A stretch of 64,000 nt of DNA from 9FT-COMBO-48-23 sp963754385 (GTDB lineage Bacteria > Chloroflexota > Dehalococcoidia > GIF9 > UBA5629), in assembly GCA_963754385.1 (NCBI GenBank), contig CAVWGE010000001.1, forward strand, positions 124,001-188,000, in the 5' to 3' direction. This document shows positions 24,281-33,019 of the stretch, piece by piece. Both the position numbers and the translations under genes were made by a program. The number at the start of each line of letters is the position of its first letter. The first letter of the stretch is position 1. Below the pieces are notes generated by a model. It had not been told where the DNA came from, made no database searches, and saw only the letters and a program-made list of their open reading frames with translations.

Positions 24281-25159
24281 TTATCGTTGCTTGGTATATC
24301 TGGCTAACACTTTCTCGGGTGGAACAATGTTTTCTTGTAGGCCCAAGGCCTTGCTCTCGATGCCAAACGCTATACCCATAAGCTGGGTGAAGAATAAAAT
24401 AGGTAGGCTGAAATTCGTCTTGAATTTCTTGTTGACCGTGCTCTGGTAGGCATCCAGATTCAAGTGGCAGAATGGGCATACAGTGACGATGCAATCGGCG
24501 CCGTTGCTTGCAGCGTTGCTGAGTAGCTTATGAATTAAGCCTAATGCAATGTCTTCTTCCGATAGAATGAGCGAGCCGCCGCAGCAGCGAGTCTTTAGCG
24601 GAAACGGCACAACTTGGGCTCCTAAGCTCTGTGTAAGGCGGTCCAGCGATTGAGGATATTCCGGGTCGTCAAAGCTCGGTGTAGGCCGTACTACTTGGCA
24701 GCCATAGTAAGGGGCTACTTTGAGTCCGCTGAGGTCCACTTTGACCTTGGATGCAATTTCGTCATGGCTGATGTCATTGGCGAAAACATCAAGGATATGC
24801 CGCACCTTGATATTACCGTGATACTCAAGGCCACCAGCCGCCAAAGCTTCGTTTATTTTCCCTCTAATCTCAGGGTATTCCTTGAAGTGTTGGTTGGTCC
24901 TGCTTAAGATGAGGTAGCAGTCGCTACAGGCTGCTACTAAGTCGAACCCTCTTTTTTCAGCCAATGCTAGGTTACGGGCGCAGCAACAAAAGGCGGCTAG
25001 TTCGTCAACAACAGTGTATGGTGTAGAACCGCAGCAATTCCAATCATCAAGCTCGATGAGTTCCGTATCCAGAACCTTGGCCACAGCTCGGGCGGATGTG
25101 TCGTAGGCGCGGCTGTCTTCGTGCATGCAGCAGCCAGGGAAGTAGTTATAATATCTCAT
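24281..25159 (-). CDS. hdrB: heterodisulfide reductase subunit B
   Basis: 292 residues with two CCG domains that hold the non-cubane Fe-S clusters where disulfides are reduced: FPGCCMHED...DDWNCCGSTPY...AACSDCYLIL and PYYGCQVVRP...KTRCCGGSLI...TVCPFCHLNL. Full length for HdrB. Start at 25159 has GGAGG and overlaps hdrC by 14 bp. As no methanogenesis genes are present, the natural oxidant is unknown rather than CoM-S-S-CoB. Confidence 0.93.
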   Translation of the reverse strand: MRYYNYFPGCCMHEDSRAYDTSARAVAKVLDTELIELDDWNCCGSTPYTVVDELAAFCCCARNLALAEKRGFDLVAACSDCYLILSRTNQHFKEYPEIRGKINEALAAGGLEYHGNIKVRHILDVFANDISHDEIASKVKVDLSGLKVAPYYGCQVVRPTPSFDDPEYPQSLDRLTQSLGAQVVPFPLKTRCCGGSLILSEEDIALGLIHKLLSNAASNGADCIVTVCPFCHLNLDAYQSTVNKKFKTNFSLPILFFTQLMGIAFGIESKALGLQENIVPPEKVLARYTKQR

Positions 25160-25727
25160 GATGTGCCTCCAATTCCCTAGCTTTATCCAGAATAGCTCTG
25201 AATTGCCCTAGTATCTCGGGTTTTAGTCTAGTCTGTTTAATCGGCATGCGCCCATGCCTGAACAAGGCTAGCGCCACAGAGGTGTTTTTCAGGGCGCTAA
25301 ATGGGTTCACCCGGAGATAAAACCGGGTCATGCAGCCTAAGCGCGGGATATGCCCGAAACTATAGACAGTATCGCTAAACACACTGTACATGATTGGCGT
25401 GCGTGTCCGTGGAGTACTCATGTTATGGCGCATAGCTAGATGTTCTAGCGCATGCATGATATAGGTGGGCACGATTCCTCTGGGGCAGCGCACCGTGCAC
25501 ATATAGCAAGATAGACAAAGCCACATAGAGTTGCTGGATAGGACTTCTTCCCGCATGCCAGCCCGTGCCATGGCGATGAGTTCACGAGGAGTGTAGTCCA
25601 TTTTATTGGCATTGGGGCATGATGCAGAGCAGGTACCGCATTGAATACACAAATTGATTTTCTCGCCGCCCGGCATAGACGAGATTTCCTGGATAAAGCT
25701 GTTAACGCCGTGCACTTTCGTTGCCAT
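25146..25727 (-). CDS. hdrC: heterodisulfide reductase subunit C
   Basis: 193 residues with two 4Fe-4S motifs (LCIQCGTCSASCPNANKMD, CLSCYMCTVRCPRGI) that carry electrons between HdrA and HdrB. The C-terminal 90 residues are an extra basic helical part. First gene of the locus. A minus-strand TATAAT at about 25749-25754 lies a short way upstream and may be its -10 element; no clear -35 found. Confidence 0.92.
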   Translation of the reverse strand: MATKVHGVNSFIQEISSMPGGEKINLCIQCGTCSASCPNANKMDYTPRELIAMARAGMREEVLSSNSMWLCLSCYMCTVRCPRGIVPTYIMHALEHLAMRHNMSTPRTRTPIMYSVFSDTVYSFGHIPRLGCMTRFYLRVNPFSALKNTSVALALFRHGRMPIKQTRLKPEILGQFRAILDKARELEAHHEIL

Positions 25728-25787
25728 TCTATACCTACCTTTGCCTAATTATAATTCTTTTCCAGTTTTAAATAAAATGAGTAAAGA

Positions 25788-25809
25788 GGCTGTTCTTGCC
25801 CTAACAGCC
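25788..25809 (-). terminator. probable terminator after the small membrane gene
   Basis: Perfect 7-bp stem GGCTGTT / AACAGCC with an 8-nt loop, followed on the minus strand by a T-rich tract (TCTTTACTCATTTTATTT). It separates the small gene at 25826-25978 from the hdrC promoter region. Confidence 0.6.
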
Positions 25810-25825
25810 ATATATTAGCTTCCCT

Positions 25826-25978
25826 TTATTCACTTTCAGAGGACTCCTTTTCATGTTTTTTCCGTGGCTGATGAATGATATGGTAGGTCTTACCTGAGTT
25901 GATGTACCAGATGAAAGCTATGGGGAATAGGATAATGGGTATCACCAGGACTAACGCTGCAATGAATTCCCATTGCAT
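25826..25978 (-). CDS. 50-residue single-helix membrane protein
   Basis: MQWEFIAALVLVIPIILFP begins one strongly hydrophobic helix, followed by WYINSGKTYHII and a basic-acidic tail (RKKHEKESSESE). Start chosen at 25978 (AAGGA upstream); an in-frame ATG at 26029 would add 17 residues. The positive tail after the helix predicts N-out/C-in topology. Followed by its own terminator. Function unknown. Confidence 0.6.
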   Translation of the reverse strand: MQWEFIAALVLVIPIILFPIAFIWYINSGKTYHIIHQPRKKHEKESSESE

Positions 25979-26029
25979 TGCCCATATATCCTTCCGGCTC
26001 AGACTTTGGTCAAGCCACAAGCCGTTCAT

Positions 26030-26345
26030 GTATTAAATTAAATCGGAGGCAGGAGACCCAGAGCTAATGGGTCGGTCTTTGCTGTTGTAGTCAATTCTTG
26101 CTGTGGATTCTAAATTTATGATTTGGTTTTTTCCCTACCTCCGATTGTGATATGAGGTTACTACATTTGCCCGCAAATTGGCTTCCGCAACAATGCTGAT
26201 TTTTATTTGTGCAGAACACCTGAAAAACTGAACTATGGGCGAGTATTTATACTTGACCGGTGCGGCGAGAGATTAGGCAAATTCATCTTTTATTGGTTAT
26301 AATTTAGGCATCGGTCTGTTATAATGAACGTAGAGGAAAGATTAT
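26030..26345. other. intergenic region between divergent genes
   Basis: 316 bp separating the small leftward membrane gene from the rightward response regulator, so it must hold promoters both ways. I see two TATAAT-like hexamers near 26299-26304 and 26320-26325 ahead of the regulator, but no well-spaced -35. No open frame, repeat or RNA gene recognised. Confidence 0.4.
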
Positions 26346-27011
26346 TTGGAAAAGATTAAGATTCTTATTGCTGATGACCATGCATTTGTGCGTGAGGGCA
26401 CGCGCCGGATTCTGGAGCAGGAGCCGGATTTGGAAGTAGTTGCTGAGGCTGGTGATGGTGAGGAGGCAGTGAGACTTGCCTCTGACTTAAAGCCGGATGT
26501 TGCCATAATTGATGTCGCCATGCCCAAACTGGATGGCATTGAAGCTACGCGGCGGATAAAGGCTCTGTGTCCTAAAGTAGCAGTTCTGGTGCTCAGTGCT
26601 TATGACGATGATCAATTTGTCTTTGGTTTACTGGAAGCAGGGGCTGCTGGTTATCTGCTGAAGAGCGTTCGCGGTCATGAGATAGTTGATGCCATTCGAG
26701 CGGTAGATGCCGGCGAATCGGTACTGCATCCCTCGGTTGCACGTAAAGTTCTGAACCGCTTTGCCAGTGTTTCCAGCAGAGCGCAACGAAAGAAGCCGTT
26801 GGAATTGCTCACCGACCGAGAGATGGAGGTGTTGAAGCTGGTGACCAAGGGTTTGAGCAACAAGGATATTGCTGATGGGCTTAGCTTGAGCGTCCGCACT
26901 GTGCAGGGACACCTGGCAAATATCTTTAATAAACTGCGGGTTAGTTCGCGTACCGAAGCTGTAGTACATGCCTTAAAAGAAGGGTGGGTCACTCTCGATG
27001 ACGTGTCCTGA
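26346..27011 (+). CDS. NarL/FixJ-family response regulator
   Basis: 221 residues. Receiver domain with DD10-11, phospho-acceptor Asp56 in VAIIDVAMP and Lys in YLLKSV; LuxR-type helix-turn-helix in LTDREMEVLKLVTKGLSNKDI. Starts at TTG 26346 behind AGAGGAAAG. Paired with the kinase at 27047 and closely similar to the regulator at 10298-10987, but here the regulator/kinase order lies on the plus strand. Confidence 0.92.
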   Translation: MEKIKILIADDHAFVREGTRRILEQEPDLEVVAEAGDGEEAVRLASDLKPDVAIIDVAMPKLDGIEATRRIKALCPKVAVLVLSAYDDDQFVFGLLEAGAAGYLLKSVRGHEIVDAIRAVDAGESVLHPSVARKVLNRFASVSSRAQRKKPLELLTDREMEVLKLVTKGLSNKDIADGLSLSVRTVQGHLANIFNKLRVSSRTEAVVHALKEGWVTLDDVS

Positions 27012-27046
27012 GGGTTATACCCTCTGGATGGCTGGGATATAGCATT

Positions 27047-28978
27047 GTGCAGCGATTTAAGTTTGACTGGCTGAAGGTGGTTATCCTCAGGCCAGGCTTT
27101 TGGATTCTCATAGCGCTATTAGTGCTTATAACAATTCCCCACTACCGGGAAGTTGTGGCGCAGCCTTCTTTATTCACCGACGTACTAGCTAATATAGGCC
27201 TAGATAGGCATGCCTTCGAGAGGATTGCTTATTTAGTACCCATCATTTGGGCCGGATTTCTATTCGGATGGAGAGGAGCTGTTGCCATTTCGGTTGTAGC
27301 ATTGGCATGCATGTTGCCTCGAGCCATTTTCATATCGCCATCACCTAAGGATGCCATCTTTGAAACGGGCGCTGTATTTTTAGTGGGGAATCTCGTGGCA
27401 TTCGGCTTTGAGTCGCTGAGTCGGGAGCGTGAACACCGTGTACGGCTGGCAGCTCTCAACTATATCTCAAACGTCGCCTCTCAGTCTCTGGAGTTAAAAC
27501 ACATTCTGAATAGCAGCATTGTTAGCATTACGGATGTAATGAAAGTCGATGTTATATCGATATTTCTCGTAGATGAGGAAGCTGGCGAACTTACTCTTCA
27601 TGCCTACCGAGGGGTTTCGGAAGCGTTTGCCCATAGTGTTGGCAGTCTCAAGCTGGGGGAAGGCTTAAACGGGATGGTCGCCCAGACCGGTGAGCCAGCA
27701 TATATAAAGGACGCCTCAAAAGACCCAAGGCTTACAAAAAAGGCCGTGAAAGAAGAAGGCATCCGGTCTCAAATCATCGTGCCTTTGAAGTCCAAGGGGA
27801 AAATTATGGGGACTCTTTCTGTGGCGATGCGCCGCTACCGCCAATTTCGTCCAGACGAAGCGGAATTACTTGCTGCCATTGGCAATCAGATTGGTGTTGC
27901 CGTAGAGAATGCCCGCCTTTATGAACAGGAGCATAAAATTGCTGAGCAATTGCGGTCATCTGAGGAAAGGTATCGAGAGCTATTCCAAAACGCTCGTGAA
28001 GCTATCTGGGTTCACGATATGGATGGGGATATTGTCTCAGCTAATGCTGCAGCTGCCAGGCTTACGGGGTATGAGGTGGAGGAGCTTTGCCGTATGAATG
28101 TTAAATCTTTTCTCTCCGGGGGAAGTTTGAGATTGGCAAAAGGAATCCGGGCCAAGCTGCTTAAAGGTGAGCCTGTCGTGCAACCTTATGAGCAGAAGTT
28201 AATCACAAAGGAAGGGGTTGAAGCTATTTTAAAATTAACCACCACCGTGGTTGGGGCTGATGGAAAGCCCGTTGGCTTCCAGCATATTGCCAGGGATGTT
28301 ACCCAAGAGAAGCGGATGCAGGAGAGCTTACGTTTTTATTTGGGGCAGATCACCATGGCTCAGGAGGAGGAAAGAAAGCGCATTGCCCGAGAGCTTCATG
28401 ATGAGACCATTCAAGCTTTGGTTGTGCTGGCTCGCCAGTTAGAGGACATTATCTCAGTCAGCAGTGACTTGTCTTTTGATAAGAGGCGCCTGTTAGAGAA
28501 TCTGCGGAAGCAGGCTGATGACGTAATGGCAGATGTGAGGCGATTGAGTCAGGATTTGCGTCCGCCGGCATTAGACCGTTTGGGCTTGGTGCCGGCGCTG
28601 GAGTGGTTAGCCTCAGACATTGGCAAACGCTCAGGAATAAATGTCGAGGTTAGGATACACGGTGTTAGCCGACGTTTTTCTCCCGAGGTGGAACTTGTGC
28701 TTTTTCGCGTTGCCCAAGAAGCACTTAGGAATGCCTGGAGACACGCCCAGGCAACTAGAGCTGATATCAACGTGGAGTTTGGTGACAGGAAAATTCGAAT
28801 AACTATTAAGGACAACGGCAAAGGATTTGACCTTCCAGAAACGACTAGTGATTTGGTGAAGCAAGGCAGGCTGGGTTTGGCTGGAATGCAGGAGCGCATT
28901 CAGTTGGTGAGGGGCAGCCTGAGAATAGAGTCCGAGCCTGATGAAGGCACGATGGTAGTTATTGAGGCGCCGGCATAA
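27047..28978 (+). CDS. GAF-PAS sensor histidine kinase (NarL/DegS class)
   Basis: 643 residues from GTG 27047. Residues about 15-125 are hydrophobic helices similar to those of the kinase at 8808-10238 (HAFERIAYLVPIIWAGFLFG against HVVERFIYILLIIYAGWSLG). A GAF domain follows (about 135-290, YISNVASQSLELKHILNSS, IIVPLKSKGKIMGTL), then PAS (about 305-420, NAREAIWVHDMDGDIVSANA), HisKA_3 with His451 in RIARELHDETIQ, and the ATPase domain (ALRNAWRHAQ, DNGKGFDL). The GAF insertion is the main difference from its paralogue. Signal unknown. Confidence 0.92.
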   Translation: MQRFKFDWLKVVILRPGFWILIALLVLITIPHYREVVAQPSLFTDVLANIGLDRHAFERIAYLVPIIWAGFLFGWRGAVAISVVALACMLPRAIFISPSPKDAIFETGAVFLVGNLVAFGFESLSREREHRVRLAALNYISNVASQSLELKHILNSSIVSITDVMKVDVISIFLVDEEAGELTLHAYRGVSEAFAHSVGSLKLGEGLNGMVAQTGEPAYIKDASKDPRLTKKAVKEEGIRSQIIVPLKSKGKIMGTLSVAMRRYRQFRPDEAELLAAIGNQIGVAVENARLYEQEHKIAEQLRSSEERYRELFQNAREAIWVHDMDGDIVSANAAAARLTGYEVEELCRMNVKSFLSGGSLRLAKGIRAKLLKGEPVVQPYEQKLITKEGVEAILKLTTTVVGADGKPVGFQHIARDVTQEKRMQESLRFYLGQITMAQEEERKRIARELHDETIQALVVLARQLEDIISVSSDLSFDKRRLLENLRKQADDVMADVRRLSQDLRPPALDRLGLVPALEWLASDIGKRSGINVEVRIHGVSRRFSPEVELVLFRVAQEALRNAWRHAQATRADINVEFGDRKIRITIKDNGKGFDLPETTSDLVKQGRLGLAGMQERIQLVRGSLRIESEPDEGTMVVIEAPA

Positions 28979-29010
28979 TATAAATTGCTGAGACGGGCCT
29001 TGGCTGAAGG

Positions 29011-29892
29011 CTACTTGGGTACTGATGGGCGGATGAGGAGAACAGGTTGAATTGATTGTTCGACTATTCTGTTGGTTATACCTCCGTAGGCCCAACGGCT
29101 GACCCCGGTGCGTCCGTGGGTAGCCATAGCTATCAGGTCGACGTTTTCCTTCTGGGCTGCTTTCATGATGCTCTCTGCTACTTTTCCAAGTTCACCCGGG
29201 ATAACTTGTGATTTTATCTTCACCCTCTGTTTTTCAAGTCTCGTTTTTATCTTTCCTATGTATTCCGAAGCCTGCTGTTGCATTTCCACCCACAGCGTAT
29301 CACGGTACTTTTCCCAAGTTGGGTTAATGGGACGGTCTCCATAAGAGGGCACTATGGGAGGTTCACTGACAACGGTTAGGATGATCTCTGTTTCGGTTCC
29401 TTTTGTCAGTTCCTCGACAAAAGGAATGGGAGCCTCAGAAAAAGCTGAACCGTCCAGAGGAAGCAATAACTTTTTCAATTCTACCTGGGAGACTTTCGGT
29501 GACTTTGATTTTGTCAGCAACACTTGAACGCAGGTGCCGTAGAGCACCTTTCGAGCTACACTGCCCAGAACCCAGCGCTTGATTCCGGAGTATCCATGCG
29601 TGGAGATAATTATAAGGTCAATATTGTTCTTGTCGGCAAAGCTGATAATTTCGTCTGCCACATCGCCGTAGGCAATGGCTGTAGATGCTTTTATGCCCTG
29701 TGACTGTAGCTCGTTTGAGTTGAGTTCCAGATAAGCTTTAATAGGTCTGTCCAACTGCTCAACAGAAGCAATGCTAACTGTAAACAGTATTACCTCGCTG
29801 CCTTTGGTCTTAGCGAGATTCTTGGCGTAGGGGATAGCTCGTTCTGCAAGTTCAGAGCCGTCCAGGGGGACAAGAACCTTTCGGTATGTCAT
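29011..29892 (-). CDS. tandem universal stress protein
   Basis: 293 residues made of two UspA domains. Each begins with the typical strand (RKVLVPLDGSELAERAI; KKLLLPLDGSAFSEAPI) and ends with the nucleotide-binding signature (ISTHGYSGIKRWVLGSVAR; MATHGRTGVSRWAYGGIT). The first has G-x2-G-x9-G(S) for ATP; the second is similar. Monocistronic, converging on the histidine kinase gene. Stress role is by family only. Confidence 0.92.
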   Translation of the reverse strand: MTYRKVLVPLDGSELAERAIPYAKNLAKTKGSEVILFTVSIASVEQLDRPIKAYLELNSNELQSQGIKASTAIAYGDVADEIISFADKNNIDLIIISTHGYSGIKRWVLGSVARKVLYGTCVQVLLTKSKSPKVSQVELKKLLLPLDGSAFSEAPIPFVEELTKGTETEIILTVVSEPPIVPSYGDRPINPTWEKYRDTLWVEMQQQASEYIGKIKTRLEKQRVKIKSQVIPGELGKVAESIMKAAQKENVDLIAMATHGRTGVSRWAYGGITNRIVEQSIQPVLLIRPSVPK

Positions 29893-30005
29893 TGTTCCTC
29901 CTTAGTTCTATGTGTGTCAGATTATAGCCTGTATGGATGGCACTGGCAATAGCTTTTTTTAAGCTTTCGATTGAGCTTGTTGCGAAACTCCTTATTAGCC
30001 TGTTA

Positions 30006-30293
30006 CTAACTAGGTATTATCTTTTTTACTTTTCTTGTTGTACCCCAAATACCTAGAAAAAATATTACAATAGATATTAGAATACCAATTATCATTCCCC
30101 AACATCCTTTTATTACATAAGGTAACAGCGGGCCTGCAATGGTGCCCAGTGCAACTAAAAGAAGTTTAAGCCAATCTTTTTTCCAGTCTATTTCGTATGT
30201 TATTACTATTCGTGGGGGCAATAATTTAGCATTAGCAGTCATTGCTGTTTGAACTTTGATAGTTACGTCCTTCCCCTTTTTCGTTTCACTCAT
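30006..30293 (-). CDS. small membrane protein after the methyltransferase gene
   Basis: 95 residues from ATG 30293 (GAGG site). Polar N-terminal half (MSETKKGKDVTIKVQTAM), then two hydrophobic helices (about 45-85) and a basic end. It lies 19 bp after the methyltransferase stop, so is likely co-transcribed. No recognisable family; link to restriction is by position only. Confidence 0.55.
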   Translation of the reverse strand: MSETKKGKDVTIKVQTAMTANAKLLPPRIVITYEIDWKKDWLKLLLVALGTIAGPLLPYVIKGCWGMIIGILISIVIFFLGIWGTTRKVKKIIPS

Positions 30294-30312
30294 TTTATAC
30301 CTCACTATTTCT

Positions 30313-31902
30313 CTATAGCATAGGTGCAGTTTCCCCTTGTTCTCTCACTACACTTGCCTTTTTCAAAAGGCTAATCCTTGGTGGCAAATCAAATTCCTTG
30401 CCATCTATCAGAAGTTCTTTGATAGTGCGAATCTGAATCCGTGGAAACGACCTATTCCACAGAGTAGAGTTATATGAGTCTGCATGAATAGCAAGTTCCT
30501 TCATACCGGTAGTCGGGTCATGGAGACTTATCAATAGCCCCATGGCAGCCTTTTCGTTTTTAACTGTTCCGATTAAGTCACGGACAATGCCAGGATTAAG
30601 TGTTTCTCCACCCTTCACTTGCACAACGATTGTTTGTGTCTTCTTGCCTTCATCTATAAAACCCAGAAGCCCGTCTACGCCACCATCACGTGGCCTAGGC
30701 CTAGCTTCTACCAAACTCAATGCCCATAGTTCGAATTCCTTCCTGTCTTTGTTCCATAGGGTTTGAGCTGAGGCCACATCATAAGGGTTGCCATGGACTT
30801 CGTATGTATCCCGTATCGATTCACCAAAGCTGTCCTTCAAGCGTTGCTCTACCAAGTACATAGCAAGATGAGTAATATCAATACCAATCCATTTACGTTT
30901 GAGTTTGTTGGCAACAACGACAGCAGTGCCACAACCACAAAATGGGTCAAGAACCAATTCGTCTTCATTGGTGCTCGCCCTAATTATGCGTTCTAGGAGA
31001 GCTTCGGGCTTTTGCGTGGGATATCCCAATCGTTCCTTGGCTTGCGAGTTGATTGTAGGTATGTCTGTCCATGTGTCATGTATGGCTTGGCCTTCTAGTT
31101 CATCTAAGTAACGTTTCAGTTGGGGAATTTTACTATCGGTATATATTCGTCCTTCTGTCTCTAGTTGTAACATCTTGTCTCTAGTATATCGCCAAGCCTT
31201 GGTCACGCCGTGATATTCATAAACTGGCCCTCGCCCAGCAGGAGGATTTAGGTCTGATAGTCGAAAATTTCTCCCGTCTTGTTCAAGGTGAGTGAACTTG
31301 TTTTTGATATACTGGTCTGAGAATTGTGTTCGCAACCTGTTAAAATGATATTTCTTGCTCTTTGAGTAAAATAGGATTCTGTCTGAGACCCTTCCGAAAC
31401 GTCTTGCATCTGCATGAAAATTAAACCGCTGCCATACGATTTCATTTCGGAAGTTATCAGCTCCAAATATTGAATCCAACAATGTTTTCAGATAGTGACT
31501 TGCTGTTGGGTTGCAATGTAAATATATGGAGCCAGTAGGCTTCAAAACTCGATGTAGTTCTAGTAGTCGGGTTGCCATCATTTCTAGATAGGCTGCCATG
31601 CTTTTTGATGTCTTGTCTCTCCGGTTGCCAAGCCAACTAATGAAATGGGCAGTTTCTGGCGAGCTACTGCTTAACTCATTCAACGCTAAGGCAGATGCCT
31701 CCGAATCCCATTTCCATGTGTCATCAAACGCTTGTAATTGAGCTTGAGATTCCTCACCGCTTGGCTCCTTGAAGATTACATTGTAATCAGCATTGCTATT
31801 GAATGGTGGGTCTAAATAGATGAGGTCAACCGATTCATTGGGGAAATGGTCATGGTTTCGTAGCCAGACCAGATTGTCGCCGTAATACAATCGGTTCTTC
31901 AT
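30313..31902 (-). CDS. DNA methyltransferase fused to an Mrr-like nuclease domain
   Basis: 529 residues from ATG 31902, which overlaps the upstream stop (ATGA) and has GGAGGG. Beta-class amino-methyltransferase order: catalytic DPPF at about 31-34 first, SAM-binding DPFCGCGTAVV at about 319 later. Residues about 400-480 look like a Mrr-type PD-(D/E)XK domain: RDGGVDG supplying Asp, then TIVVQVKGG supplying the QxK, then RDLIGTVKNEKAAMGLLIS. So one chain could both methylate (N6-A or N4-C) and cut. Target unknown. Codon and base use are more AT-rich than neighbours, consistent with transfer. Confidence 0.85.
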   Translation of the reverse strand: MKNRLYYGDNLVWLRNHDHFPNESVDLIYLDPPFNSNADYNVIFKEPSGEESQAQLQAFDDTWKWDSEASALALNELSSSSPETAHFISWLGNRRDKTSKSMAAYLEMMATRLLELHRVLKPTGSIYLHCNPTASHYLKTLLDSIFGADNFRNEIVWQRFNFHADARRFGRVSDRILFYSKSKKYHFNRLRTQFSDQYIKNKFTHLEQDGRNFRLSDLNPPAGRGPVYEYHGVTKAWRYTRDKMLQLETEGRIYTDSKIPQLKRYLDELEGQAIHDTWTDIPTINSQAKERLGYPTQKPEALLERIIRASTNEDELVLDPFCGCGTAVVVANKLKRKWIGIDITHLAMYLVEQRLKDSFGESIRDTYEVHGNPYDVASAQTLWNKDRKEFELWALSLVEARPRPRDGGVDGLLGFIDEGKKTQTIVVQVKGGETLNPGIVRDLIGTVKNEKAAMGLLISLHDPTTGMKELAIHADSYNSTLWNRSFPRIQIRTIKELLIDGKEFDLPPRISLLKKASVVREQGETAPML

Positions 31903-32566
31903 TGTTTCCCTCCTCGGGTGTCTGGACACAAATCAGGAAATTCATCCTTAAGTGTTTTAAATAGTTCTTGAGCAATTTGACGTATACTTGGCAACACGGG
32001 AGTATTTGCAAAGTCCTCCGCAACCCCACTTTTGAATACCTTCCAACCTAACGTGTTAAACCTAGAGAATTGGGCATATGCCTTATCCAATTTCGGGTCA
32101 ACATGAGCACCGCCGTCCGTATTCGCGACGCTTAAAACTAAATGCTTTCGAGTAAAGGTGTTTCTCCTATTGTCTCTGTAGATAATATTTCCAGACCACC
32201 AATTGTCAAAAGGTATCTTCACATTCGCTCTGGCTGGAGACAAGTTGTCTATAATGGGGCTATGTAAGAACCACTCGCTACCCCATTCTTAGACGTAAAC
32301 CTCATTATTGTCAGACAATTTATTGGGAGTAGGTTATTTGCGTTAAAACGGCTAGCGGTATCAAGAAAACCGATGTCTTTCTTTCCTATTTGGGTTAATA
32401 ATGACTTAGACTGTGACGTGTCATGAACTAAAATCCTGATACTGACAGCCAATCTTCTTGCTTCGCCTTCGAATCCACGGTCATACGATTCTGCCGAGGC
32501 GAGCATGAAGGATATTTGTTCTTTCATATGGTTTAGCAATTCTGCTTTTGTCTGCTGCATAACCAC
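31899..32566 (-). pseudogene. frameshifted companion of the methyltransferase
   Basis: Two adjacent frames read as one protein of about 220 residues. The first (from 32566) gives EGEARRLAVSIRILVHDTSQ and GKKDIGFLDTASRF and stops after YIAPL at 32249. The second continues NLSPARANVKIPFDNWW, TFTRKHLVLSVANTDGGAHV and FSRFNTLGWKV to 31899. The break is at a run of four G on the plus strand (32256-32259); one more base would join the frames. The whole resembles uncharacterised proteins of about 220 residues with a conserved NxDGGAHVDP motif. True mutation, programmed shift or sequence error are all possible. Confidence 0.65.
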
Positions 32567-33019
32567 TATCCTCGGTACCCTTCACCTTCCAATGTCCATT
32601 ATATTCGCTAAGTCAATTAACCTCAACATTTTTAGGCTGACGCTGTGACATTCGGCTTGTCTCTCTTGTGTATAGCCTTTCTCTTTTTCATTATCAGGAG
32701 TTCGACCTCCCACTTAGGAATAAGCACCTCCCTGCCCACACCCCACACGTTGTATATCTAACTTCCCTTCCTTTATTCACCGCCATACCGTAGTATCAAT
32801 TGTTTGGGTAAGTAAGCCTGTGCTAAAATTCAGTCAGGGCTAGTCCGGACTACCCTTGGGGCTTCGGCTAGCCCTCTAGGTGTTTCCTTTTCTGTCACCC
32901 TGAGTGGTAGCGAAGGGTCGCTGGAATCTTCGCGGAGTTTATCCTGAGTGGAGATTCTTCGCTACGCTCAGAATGACATATGGGAGCTCAGAATGACATA
33001 TGGGGCAAGGTGTTTGGAA
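32567..33019. repeat. intergenic region with repeat elements and a likely mfd promoter
   Basis: 453 bp without a gene. TTGTTT (32800-32805) and TAAAAT (32824-32829), 18 bp apart, form a plausible promoter. At 32836-32875 is an inverted repeat AGGGCTAG...CTAGCCCT. From 32895 there are CACCCTGAGTGGTAGCGAAGG and GATTCTTCGCTACGCTCAGA segments that are partly inverted copies of each other, and GCTCAGAATGACATATGGG is directly repeated at 32967-33004. Such GAGCGAAG/CTTCGCT elements look like dispersed small repeats, probably non-coding. Confidence 0.5.

Noticed and set aside
32948..33019. Upstream extension of the mfd frame (24 residues)
   Set aside because: Encoded by repeat-element DNA; ATG 33020 has a ribosome site and matches the usual Mfd start.
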